Shown in pieces: positions 47,326 to 58,263 of a DNA stretch of 64,000 bases (the stretch's first letter is position 1; each line of letters opens with the position of its first letter). The DNA is from Hybos culiciformis (taxonomy: Eukaryota > Arthropoda > Insecta > Diptera > Hybotidae). The stretch is from assembly GCA_964007475.1 (NCBI GenBank), contig OZ023273.1, positions 104,344,485-104,408,484 on the forward strand, read 5' to 3'. A program made the position numbers and the translations under genes. The notes beneath the pieces were generated by a model. That model saw only the letters and a list, made by a program, of their open reading frames with translations, was not told where the DNA came from and searched no databases.

Positions 47326-50155
47326 AACACTGTGTATATGTACCCAAGAAAGAACATAAATAAATTTAATAAAATGAAAATGAAGAAGAGAAAAACTTTG
47401 ATTCGAATTTAAACTAGTCATCAACATACATAGTAATTTGAAAAATATTTTTTTTTTCTTTACTTTATAATAAAAAAATAAATTTTATTTTTTATTTTCT
47501 TACTTTCAAGTTTCAACTTTAATACTTTATATTGTGCAAAGCTATTGTCAACGGGAATTAATTGAAATGACATATGTTTGTTAAAGTAAAGTTTTGGTGT
47601 GTGAAATATGCTCTTCACATGTACAATTTTCCTATATTTTTATAAAAAAAAAAAGAAGAAAATTTTGTTTTTTTTTATTTTTTCATTACAAAAAAGTAAT
47701 TTCTAAAGTATTTTGTTTGGAAGTTTTTCAGATTCTTAAGAAAAAAAAATTGGATAAGGATATTAAGTGAAAATTCTTATTATTTGTTTTATGCAATTTT
47801 AATTTAAAATTTATAACTTTCATTATATTTATATAAATTTTCTTTAAGTTTATTATATAATTTTGTGTTATATTTAACAAATTTAATTTATTTAAATAAT
47901 ATGATATGGTTATGTTCATTATATATGTGTATATCTTGTTGAAGTCGGCCTTATTTTAATATGAACCATGTCGTGCAATGAGAATTTTCTTAATGACTGC
48001 AACAGTATATAAAAACATCCAATTTTAAGTTTAGTTTTTGAGGAAACAAGATTTGTAATATTTTCGGTAAAGACAGTTGCGCCCTAGGTTGCTCTAAGAA
48101 AATTTTCTTCAAATCTGGCTACTTTTTTAAGTAAATATTATTTATTTTTAGTACAGACGATATTAGAAACACTAATATACGAAACTTCCTTTATATAAAT
48201 ATAAATGAAACCATTTATTTATTTATTTTTTATATAATTTCTCTTAATATTAAAACAAATATTTAAATCAAAAAAAAAAAAAAAAAACTTTTTAGATATC
48301 AAGCAACCTATTTTTTTCGGAAATATTATTCAAATGTTTTAAGTTAATTTGTAAAACTCTACTTGCTTTCACTGTATTGAATTACCAGGGAGCTATTTCA
48401 ACAATAAAAAAACAATTTAAGACTTATGAAGTGGATTGTATAATATTTGTGCTTGTAATAAAATAGATTCAAATCTAATTAAAAAAAATCTTTTAAATTT
48501 TTCATGCAATTAGGTTAAATTTGATTTTAAAATAAAGTCTTGTTTTTCTTTCATAATTTTTATTTTAAAATTTTTTTCTATATGAACATATGAACGTATA
48601 GTGTATTTATAAAGAAATTTATATATATATTTTTCAATATATATTTTTTAATATCTAAAAAAAATGTTGTCAGCTAACGATTTTATGTTTTTATTTTCTT
48701 TCCTTAGAAAACAAAAAAAAAAAAAGGTCAGTGGCTTATTTATAGAATTAATGTTTTTTTTTTAAAAAAAAAAGGATTGAAATTGATATTCTTCTATACA
48801 AAAATCCAATTTAACAATGCTATTGAAAATTTAATGTAATGTCCACAATGAACTTTGTTATGCTCAATTCAATTATTTCAAAAGAAAAAGTTTGGTTCTA
48901 TAAGAATCAATAAACATATATGTTTTCGTTATAGTGATTCTTTTCAATGAAATAAAATTAATATTCTTCCTACTTCATACTTAAATATGTTGTTACAAAG
49001 AAATTTGAGATCACCTATAATTTCTTTTTTATAATATAATTCATCCTGACAGCTGAAAAGTATCAATTATTTTTTTTTATTCAGATAATAAGCCCAAATG
49101 AATCCAATTTTTCAGTATTATTCAAATTACTCGTTAATTAATTGAATTTTTTATACAATTTTGGCGTAACCAAATTAAAATATATTATCACTGCGAAAAT
49201 GTTTGTTTATTCTAAGTTTTCTTTTTATGTAGCATGTACAGCCAGGAAAGGGAATATGGTTAGACAAAGTAATATTGTATGAAAATTCCAAAAATTCTAA
49301 AAAAAAAAATTTAGCGCATAGAAACTTTCACAGGGGACATTATTATTTTATTCTAATTATATATGTATGTACTGTACATGTACGTTTTCCGTATTTAAGG
49401 TTTTCTTATATTGGTGCAAGGAAAAAAAAAAAAAGAAGAAAATTATTTTTACTAAAACTTTATCTACATTATGTTTACAATACGAAAAATGAATAAGATT
49501 ATATAATATATGTAATTAATTTATACTACCGCTAAGTAAATATTGAATTTATTTTTGAAGCGAATTTCAGAGCTTTATAAAAAATGGATTAATTGAATTC
49601 AAATATGATCCCAGAATACAGATTGAACGCTGCAAATCTATAATGACAAACAATGTAAATCGAGAATTAAGCATCTTGGACTTCAAAGGAATAAGGTCTC
49701 TCAGTAACTTCTAATACTTTGGTCCCATCCATACATCAAATAATAATATGGATTTTCTTTGTAAAATGTTTATTATGTACAAGGTTTCGAGCCATCTTTA
49801 ATGCTAAAACAATTTGCAAACTTTACTTTTTTTTCATACATTTTATTTTCAACCTAATATATAAGTATGTACATATTTATTTTAATTCTTTCGCCATAAG
49901 ACAATCGGTGCCTTTGGTTTTTAATAACTTTAATGTTAAGAATATATACTTGTATAAGGATGTAAGGATATTGTTTAAAATATTTTTGTAGTATTATTTA
50001 CAAAACAATAGTTGCATTTTTTTTTGGAAATCTTTTTTAACATTATTATTTTTAAATTAAATTAATTAAAAAAAAAAATAAATTTCTTTTGTTTTTGTTT
50101 ATATATATTTTTTGGTTCCTTTTATTTGTATAAATTTCTTATTATCTATATATAA

Positions 50156-50516
50156 GAGCTCGTTCCCAAACTGAGACTATTTTAGAAACTGAAAAATTTT
50201 TTTAATTTCTAGAATTTCTAGTTTTGGAACGGCACGATTTATTTTACAAATCAAGATTTTTTGACGTAAAAATCGTTCCGAAATGAAATTTTATATTTTA
50301 AAAATCTGCAAAGGGAAATTTTAAATTTCCCCTAACAAACTCAGTTTATAGGTGTACTTTTTAGTGCACCTCATTTAAAATTGAAAATTTAAGCAGACGT
50401 TGCAGATGATACAGACTAAATGTCAAGCCTATTTCAATTTCTGAAAAAAAGGAATTTTCTTTAGCAGAAAAGGTATATGTTACGATTTAAAATAGTCTCA
50501 GTTTGGGAACGGGCTC
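50156..50516. mobile_element. PIF/Harbinger-like MITE, 361 bp
   Basis: Terminal inverted repeats of 29 bp start GAGCTCGTTCCCAAACTGAG on the left and GAGCCCGTTCCCAAACTGAG (inverted) on the right, with a single mismatch in 29. TAA trinucleotides flank both ends (50153-50155 and 50517-50519), matching the 3-bp TWA duplication of PIF/Harbinger elements. The interior is non-coding and GC-richer than its surroundings. High TIR similarity suggests moderate youth. Confidence 0.88.
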
Positions 50517-50613
50517 TAAATATTATTTAAAAAATAAAAATTCCTTTAAATTCAAAACAGAACAAAGGAAATTTTATATTGTTTTTTTTTTTTTTTTTGA
50601 AAATAACGTAAAC

Positions 50614-50621
50614 GATATGTC
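50614..50621. repeat. hAT MITE target-site duplication, left (GATATGTC)
   Basis: Exact 8-bp copy of 51180-51187. Confidence 0.9.
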
Positions 50622-51179
50622 TAGTGCTAGTAAATTTACCGATATTTTAAAAAACCGGTAATTCGGTAAAAAAAAAATTATTACCGAGTTACCGGTAATT
50701 TACCGGTTTTTTTTTCTAAAGGCTTAAATAGTAATAATCTAAACACTGAAAACAACAAAAAGCATAACAAATGAATATATTAGTAAAACAGCATCAGTTT
50801 ACAGGTCCTAATTGTATGTAAATATTTTTCTTTCTCTATTAAAAAACCGAAAATTTAAGAAAAATCAATCAAGTAGGCTGTATTTTTTTTTAAGAAATGC
50901 ATATTGTAATATTGTAAGAAAAAAAATTCTTTTCCATTATAAAGTTCTTAATTTTTTGCGATTTCAACTGTTTTTTTATAATATGTAAAAAAGTTAGCTT
51001 TTTTGTAGAATTTTTCTTTTTAGTTAGAAAAAAATACTACTAATAATTTATTCAGAATTTCCATAAAATTTTACCGAATTACCGGTAAATTATTTGAAAA
51101 TTACCGGTAAATTTAAACATAATTTTTAACCAATTTACCGGTAAACCGGTAAACCGGTTTACCGGTTTTGCTAGCCCTA
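50622..51179. mobile_element. Non-autonomous hAT MITE with ACCGGTAA repeats, 558 bp
   Basis: An exact 8-bp duplication GATATGTC flanks the element (50614-50621 and 51180-51187). The ends read TAGTGCTAGTAAATTTACCG and, inverted from the right, TAGGGCTAGCAAAACCGG. Subterminal zones contain many copies of the palindromic ACCGGTAA/TTACCGGT motif (50643-50712 and 51072-51168). There is no transposase frame; it depends on an enzyme encoded elsewhere. It lies 105 bp from the Harbinger-like MITE. Confidence 0.9.
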
Positions 51180-51187
51180 GATATGTC
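51180..51187. repeat. hAT MITE target-site duplication, right (GATATGTC)
   Basis: Exact 8-bp copy of 50614-50621. Confidence 0.9.
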
Positions 51188-51718
51188 CATATATCGGGGT
51201 CCACATATTGTGTCATTAAATAATTATGTTTTCTATGCTTTTTTTTGTTGTCCCTTTTTGATAATAGGAAAATACTGAAAAAATGTTATTCAAGTATAAT
51301 TGGATGAAAATTGCATAATTTTGATTTTTTTCGTTCTTCAAATAATTTGTAAAACCTTTGGACAGGAAAATTGTTTTATGAATATATAGCGTTGAAATGG
51401 CCATTATTAATAGAAAATTGTTATTTGTAAATAATGATACTAACATTCGAAATATTTTGTCCAGCTATTAGTATACTTTGGGACTTAAGAGTAAGTTTAA
51501 AAAATGTATATTATACCTAATACAAAATTATTTTTTTTAGATTAACAATCTTTGGAATAAGTCAATTGACAACGCAGTTTCATTTCTGTTTTCGCTTCAA
51601 TTTTATAAATTTTATTTCCTTTCTACATAATGTTTTCATAAAAACTGAACTAATGAAATGTTTCGTATTGCAATGAATTTTCTTTTTATATTTGTTAACT
51701 CTGTAATATTTTTTAATA

Positions 51719-51752
<34 letters not shown>

Positions 51753-52490
51753 TAAATAAAAACCTTAATATCCGAAAAATAGAACACATTAGCCATAATT
51801 GACTTCAATATATATATGTTATTATGTTGTACATGTACATTATATACATATATATGTACATCAATTTTGTTTCTTTAATGATTATATCTTTAAGGAATGA
51901 TGATATTAAAAAAAAATAAAAATAAAAAACATAAACAGCAAAATCTTAAAAATAAAAAATAAAACATATATACGTTATATTTTCATCTATTACCATTATC
52001 CTATGATTTTTATATAAAAAACTATCTTTCATTATTTTGAAAATAAATGTGAATAACACAAAAAAAAATATAAAAAAATCCTTCACTTTGAAAAATTTCA
52101 TTTAATAGCGAGCTACTTATCATTGGTTTAGTTTATTTCATTCTTTATTTTTTATTTTTCTTTGATTTTTTTTTTTTTTTTAAATGATCATCATGAAAAA
52201 TAGAGTACACTTTTTAGTGAAGAAAACCAAAAAAATTTACTATTCTTGAATTAGTTTTTCTTTTTAAATGGTTTTCTTATAAAAAAAAAAAAATTTATTT
52301 TTTTTTTGACAAGAATTCAACAAAATAAATTATTCTTATGTAAAACATAATAATCATATTCCCCAATATTAGCAAAAAGGTGTGTAGATGAAAATTGAAT
52401 TGTAGAATGAATATAAGTATTATAGCTCTCATTACGAAAAAATGATTTTTGTTTTGGTTTGAATTTGAATGTAGAGCTAATACCTTATCT
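51188..52490. other. AT-rich non-coding DNA
   Basis: No gene recognised. It holds a TAA microsatellite (51715-51744), TA/CA-rich sequence (51808-51860) and several homopolymers. Confidence 0.6.
51715..51744. repeat. (TAA)n microsatellite
   Basis: About eight to nine AAT/TAA units followed by an A-run. Confidence 0.9.
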
Positions 52491-52737
52491 GCACACAGAA
52501 AAAAATTTGCTCGTACTCATTACGTCAAAAAAGTTCGTTAATGACATTCTCGTTAAGATAACGAAAAATAATGAATAATTACGTTTTTGTAACGTAAATT
52601 TCGTTTATTTTCTTATTACGAACATTTTTTTCATTTTTAGTACTCGTTAAAAAAGTTCGTTATCGTTAAATACGGGAAACAAAAATTTCAATCCATACAG
52701 AACTTATATTTTCCATTTTACACATTGCCGTAAATGT

Positions 52738-52802
52738 AGTTCATAGCTCAGTGGCAGAGTTGATGGATTGCAATGTTTAGGACAGTGGCTACAAGCGGGC
52801 AT
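52738..52802 (+). repeat. tRNA-like module (possible SINE head) inside the TIR element
   Basis: TTCATAGCTCAGTGGCAGAG carries a near-consensus RNA polymerase III A-box (TAGCTCAGTGG). The expected B-box position (GTGGCTACAAGCGGG) is degenerate. A long A-rich tail follows directly. It is not a functional tRNA, as no cloverleaf closes. It resembles a SINE or tRNA retro-pseudogene. Confidence 0.35.
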
Positions 52803-53036
52803 AAAAAAAATTATTAAAAAAAAATCAAATAAAAAAATTAAAAAAATAAATAAAAAAAATAGAAACATAAATAAAAAAAATTAATAAATAAAAAAAAATA
52901 AATAAAATAAAAAAAATAAATAAAAAAATAAAAAAAATAAAAAAAAATAAATAAAAAAAAAAAATTAAAAAAAAAAAAAAATTACAAAAAAAAAATAAAA
53001 AAATAAATAAAAAATTAAATAAATAATAAAAAAAAA
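52803..53036. repeat. A-rich simple repeat, (A4-8 T)n
   Basis: Over 230 bp almost free of G and C, built of A-runs separated by single or paired T (AAATAAATAAAAAAA-type). Possibly an expanded poly-A tail. Confidence 0.9.
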
Positions 53037-53241
53037 TGTTGTCTAGTAAATTTTTTTTTTCGTATATGCGGTGTTTTTGCTGAAGAATTTGAAAGGTTTT
53101 TGGTTTTGGGGTATAACGAACTTTTTTAACGAACTACGAGCTTTTTTCAACGAAATGTTCGTTGTAGCCAAAATAACGAATTTTTCGTTGATGTTAACGA
53201 ATTATTTAGTTATTAGTACGAGCAAATTTTTTTCTGTGCAC

Positions 53242-53400
53242 TTGGACCTTAAAACTGACCTTAGAGCGGAACTGACCTGTAAACTGACCTATGAACAGGC
53301 CTTTCTTATACAAAAAAAATAACTTACCTTTGCCTAAAAGGCCAGTTTGCAGACAAAAAAAAGTTAGTTTGTAGACAAAAAACGTCAGTTTGCAGACATT
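53242..53400. repeat. AACTGACC/GTCAGTTTGCAGAC repeat cluster
   Basis: Three or four copies of AACTGACC on the left (53256-53293) and three units ending in CAGTTTGCAGACAAAAA or its variants on the right (53342-53399). The two halves are roughly inverted, so this may be a small decayed MITE next to the larger element. Confidence 0.5.
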
Positions 53401-56400
53401 ATAGTTGCCAACTTTTTCCTTGCTTTTTCTGCCTTTTTTCTATTTTCAAAAGGTTGGCAATATAAATTTGAAAATAAACCAGATAAAAAAGAGTTGTACA
53501 CAATCTCTACTGAAGTGATTTTTTGATATTTTAGATAACGACGTGAATCCAGGGTGAGCGCGCTGAGTTTTCGAAATTTGGAGTTTTTGATCTGAAATTG
53601 TCTTTTTATTTTTCCACCACTTTTTTATTGAGATTGTGAAGCGAAGAAAATAAATAACAAAGAAGAAAACTCTAAAAAATCCTAAGAGAGCCTAAGTCAT
53701 TTAAGAATAATGTACAACTTTGCATAATAATTATGTACGAACATTTTGTTCGCTGGTTGATGAACTGATTCCTACACATAATATAAATTCATTTGTAATT
53801 TCATTAAGGTAAGGATTTAATTTTAAATTCAAATTTTTTTTATATATTTTAACTAATCCTATACTTAAAGAAGTGAAACATTGAGCAGATTCTTTAACTT
53901 CCAAACAAACGTATAAATATATAATTGTTATGTTCATTCATCAGTAAATAACTTTGTGACTGTTAACAAAAACGTTGAAAATAACTATATACAATACACG
54001 TAAATGTAGATAGATGGACGGATAAGACGAAATTCATTTTCCCTCATATTTTCTTCTATATTCTCGTAAAAGAGAATACAAAACAGTTGGTTAACATTGT
54101 TGTTCGAGTGTATATGTATGGTATAGTTTTATTTTTATTAAACTGCAATAAAAATAAAATCTAAATGGTGTAAAAGAACTAGTAACAGAATCGATATAAA
54201 TTTAAAAGAATTTCTCTATGACGTTTATTTCTTCGAATGAAGCTGAGAGCAATTCAGAAGAAATACCTACTCTTTTTCTATTCGACTATTAAAGTGTTAA
54301 GTCCAAGAAGGAAAGTTATGTATCTGCAAATCTATTACAGAAAAGTTTAGTTTAGGGATTCTAGGATTTTAGGACTTTGAGATTAGTATAAGCTTAGCAG
54401 AAGATTAAATGATGGTTAGAGGCAATTTGATTTATGTAACAAGAAATAATCTGATAACTAATTCCATTCAGTATACCCTAGCTTAGTATACTATAGCTTA
54501 GGACGTATTTCAAATCTTATTTAGTTAGCATTCTAAAATCATCAAGAAAATGAAGTAAGTTGTCGCTGATTTTGATGTGGTGAATACATTTTGAAATTAA
54601 TTCTTCACTATTATAAAAAAAAAAAAATTCCAAATTTCTCAAACCATCTTCTACTTATTTGTGTAATTTATAAACATACACAGGAATAGTGGAAGCACTA
54701 ATTTAAAAATGTAATTTAAAAAATTGAAGATTAACTACAAAATATAGTGTATGGGAATTAGTACAGTGCAATTAGGGAATTAATATTTTATTTTTTCCAC
54801 CACTTTACCTATTGAAAATAAAGCTTACGTGTTATGATTCGTTAATAGTGTGTAATATAATTGTGAATTACTATAATTATGTACACCTAGAACCTTAACA
54901 TGTATATGTATAAAATGGCATGGTGTTTTTTTAATTTATATCTACTTTTATTTTATTTTTTAAATTAAATTTATATGTTTATATGTTTGTATACATAATA
55001 ATATGTACTGCACACATAATGCAACATGATATTTAAAATTATAATTAATAAAATATGTCCAAAGGAAAATTTTATGACTTATATTTATTAGAAGAAGTAA
55101 GTTGTGATTGAGTTTGCGGTACCCCTGTATTATTGTGACAAATTTTGAACAATTTGTTTCTCACCTATTATCATAAAACAAGACTCAACTTACGCTATTT
55201 ATTTTTATTCTCGAAAAGAAAGTAAAGCATAATATATGTATCTTATGTAAACATATACTTTGTACATGTACATAAGTATAATCTGATAAATAACTACGAA
55301 TAACATGATCATAAATTTTTATTCCTAAATGAGATCTCATTGGAGAACGTAATAGTGTTATTTTATAGTGTATATACTGAGTTTTAGATAAGTTCATCCT
55401 AAATGCAATAGTGAATAGAAGAACAAATCTGAGTAAAAAAAACTATATAAAATTTTTTGATTTTGTTTTAATAGAACGATAAAAATTTTTAAAAAGAAAA
55501 GTTCAAAAATTTGAACGTCCAATATTTTATATTTTTATTTTTATTAATCATGGTTAAAAAAAATTCCTTTTATCTTGGTATGGTAAATTATATATTTCAA
55601 AGGATAAAACATTTTAGAAATTCGAAAATATTGTCAGTAAGATTTTTATATTTTTAAAATTAAATAAAATTATTTTGGAATTTAATAAAATTTTATTAAA
55701 TAATATAAATATAAATTTTTTTTAAGAAATATAAAATTATCTACTGTATTACAGTGACGTCAAAATAATGTTTTTTTGGATTTTTTGTCAATTTTTCTCA
55801 AAAATAAAGAAAATTAATTTTATTCTTGGAATTTTCGGTTTTATGATGTAGTTTCCTTTACTTATTACATAATAATAATGTTGACATTTTTTAAATTGTT
55901 TTAACTTGGTAATAAATTCCGTGATAACTTTTCAAAAAATTTCATTCGTAATGGATTTTTTTACATACATAAATCTCTAATAAATCTCTAGCTAATTAAC
56001 TAAAATTTCTTATGGAACCAAATTAACACAAAAAAAAAAAAGTATATAGTTTTTTTTGAACTGCTGATGTACTAAGAACACAAATGTACCCTGTTTAATA
56101 ATAAATACATAATTTTTTTTTGTAAATTTTATCTGAATAATAATTTTTTTGTATAGTTATTATTATAAGGATTCATTAACTTTTCATAAGAATAAGAGAC
56201 TTTCCCTAAAGAAAAATTTCAAGCTAAAAATTATATACATATATATTCACCCTAAAAAGCCACAAATGTTAAGTTAGATAAAAAAAGCGTATTAACCACA
56301 AATTGTGATAAAATCATCACTTTTGTTGTTCCATTTAAAATGGTTTTAATTTTATGTGGCAATGTTAAAAGCAAAACTTTCATGAAAAAAAAAATTTAGT

Positions 56401-57090
56401 TTTATTACTTTTAATATGATGTAACGAATTTTTATTTAATGATTCGCACAAAAAGGGTTATAATAAGTATAACTATATACTATTAGCCAAAAAACAGATG
56501 TAACATCGAGAAAATGATAATTTAAAAATGAATTATTCATTTATAACTTTATATCTTACAGCCATTGATTTAATTGTTACTTAAAAAAGATTTTGTTATT
56601 TGTCCTGTAGCCAAATTTGACAATTTCCAAAAATATAAGTATGTTGCATAATATGCGTTATGAGTATACAGTAAGACCTAGTAAGATGTTGATATTTTAA
56701 TATTACAATTTAATTTGACTCTGAAAGTTTTATTTTTATGGATTGTAATGAAACTTGAAATTAATATTATTTTGTGAAATTTTTTTTTATAGAATATTTT
56801 AGGTTGAAATGATTGAAAACTTCAATTGTTTCTTTGTGGTTTCAAGCTCAGAGTTTGTCGGGAATTTCTATACAGACTGTCTTATTAAACATAAATAAAT
56901 ACCAATAAAATTTTGTATCAAGAGCAAATTATATAAATGTGAAAGATATATGGGATTAGAATGTAAATTTTTTTCTCATATCGATTCATATAATTAGTAA
57001 GTTTTAATTTAATTAAAAAAGTGTAGTACGAAGTGTGGGTAGCCTAAGATAAAAAATTAAAAAACCATTTGACATAACAATATACCTAAA

Positions 57091-57137
57091 AATGCCATGA
57101 AGAATTTAATATTTAACATTAAATTCTTCATGGCATT
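57091..57137. repeat. Perfect 20-bp hairpin, 7-base loop
   Basis: AATGCCATGAAGAATTTAAT, loop ATTTAAC, then the exact reverse complement. Pairing stops abruptly outside the arms. It may be a miniature foldback, a replication-error inversion or a small-RNA hairpin. Confidence 0.95.
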
Positions 57138-57704
57138 AATTAATATAAAATTAACTAAATTATTAAAAAGAATTAAAACATGCCACTTTATAAACAATAT
57201 TTTTTTATTACTCATTTGGCACAGCTGTCAATAATTGAAAAATAGCCTTTTTTTACTATAAACATAAAAATTTATGTAAATTCAGGTAAAATCTTAGTAT
57301 ATTATTAGGAGTAATATTTATTACATTTTTTTTTTTTGGTATTTTATAGTAATTAAAAAAAATTTTTTTTTTAAATGATATTTTTACATAAATAAGTAAG
57401 AAATATGTTCTATATGAACAATAAAAATTAAACTAATTTTTCTTATATTTCTTTTTATTTTTGAGAAAAATAAAAAATATTAGAAAATAAAAAGAATTTA
57501 TTTCATTGTTGGAAAAATTGGAATATTTTATGGTTTAGGTCGTAAAGATAAATAAAATTTGAATTTAATAAGTCGTAAAAATCAAAAACTCATTAGTGTT
57601 ACGAAACCGCAAAACTTGCTGAATCTATGGAATTCATTCATTGCGCGCCCATAAAACTGAAAGGGGTAAATGCGATAAAGAAAATACACATAATATAGAA
57701 AATT

Positions 57705-57780
57705 AAGGAAAAAAAAGAAGAAGACGAAGAAGAGAAGAAGAACTAAAATAAATAATAAAAAAAAAATTAAAAAAAGGGAC
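57705..57780. repeat. Purine-rich (GAA/AAG) tract
   Basis: Almost uninterrupted A and G (AGAAGAAGACGAAGAAGAG), followed by A-runs. Confidence 0.8.
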
Positions 57781-58186
57781 TTCTTGTGTACCACAAAACA
57801 CAAAAATGTTAAAGAAAATAAAATCCATAAAAAGATAATCGTTGAAAAGTTTTTTAACGATTTTATTTAACTGCGGTTTTTCACTAAACATTTCTTTTTT
57901 TTTTTTTGTTTTTCAAGGAAAAATTACTGGGGTGTGATACGATTCGATCTTTCAAAATGTGGGTGTATTAGAAAAATTGTATTTAAAAAAAGTTTTTTTG
58001 TTTTTTTTTTTATCTTTTTTAAAATAATATTAGATTTTTATTTTTTTTTATTTAAATAAATAGAATTATGTTAAAAATAATATTTTTTTTTCGGATTTTG
58101 AATGAACCAACCATACACTCAACAGACAACTAGCAGTACCGCCGAAGTGTACCACATATTACCAATTAGATAAAATTTTAATTCAG

Positions 58187-58263
58187 GCTTTCTTTAAAGA
58201 TACTCGTCATTTTAATTTGGTTTTGATATATCGGACGTATTCAGCACTCAAATGTAGAAAAAG
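58187..58263 (+). other. Possible small exon, unproven
   Basis: ATTCAG at 58181-58186 is an acceptable splice acceptor, and AAAAAG/GTGAGT at 58258-58269 is a near-ideal donor. The 77 bp between are open in one frame. The 80 bp upstream are unusually low in homopolymers, so it could instead be part of a 5' untranslated exon. No protein family is recognised and no partner exon is visible. Confidence 0.15.

Larger units (their letters stand above)
43413..50152. other. Long AT-rich non-coding stretch
   Basis: About 6.7 kb without a recognised gene. Homopolymers are common (43745-43930, 45120-45300, 48260-48290, 48715-48770). A possible old transposon relic lies at 46150-46600 and a small open frame at 47194-47325; both are listed separately. 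Confidence 0.55.
52495..53237. mobile_element. Non-autonomous TIR element, 743 bp, class uncertain
   Basis: The left end ACAGAAAAAAATTTGCTCGT is an exact inverse of the right end, and identity continues to CTCGTACT. GCAC flanks both sides (52491-52494 and 53238-53241), suggesting a 4-bp duplication, though because the ends read CACACAG and CTGTGCAC the exact boundary could shift by one to two bases. Subterminal zones carry repeated AACGAA/TTCGTT motifs in both orientations. The centre is a tRNA-like stretch followed by an A-rich tract. No transposase. Superfamily cannot be fixed from this alone. Confidence 0.8.

Noticed and set aside
52738..52802. Functional tRNA gene
   Set aside because: Only the A-box region is convincing; no acceptor stem or standard T-arm can be formed.
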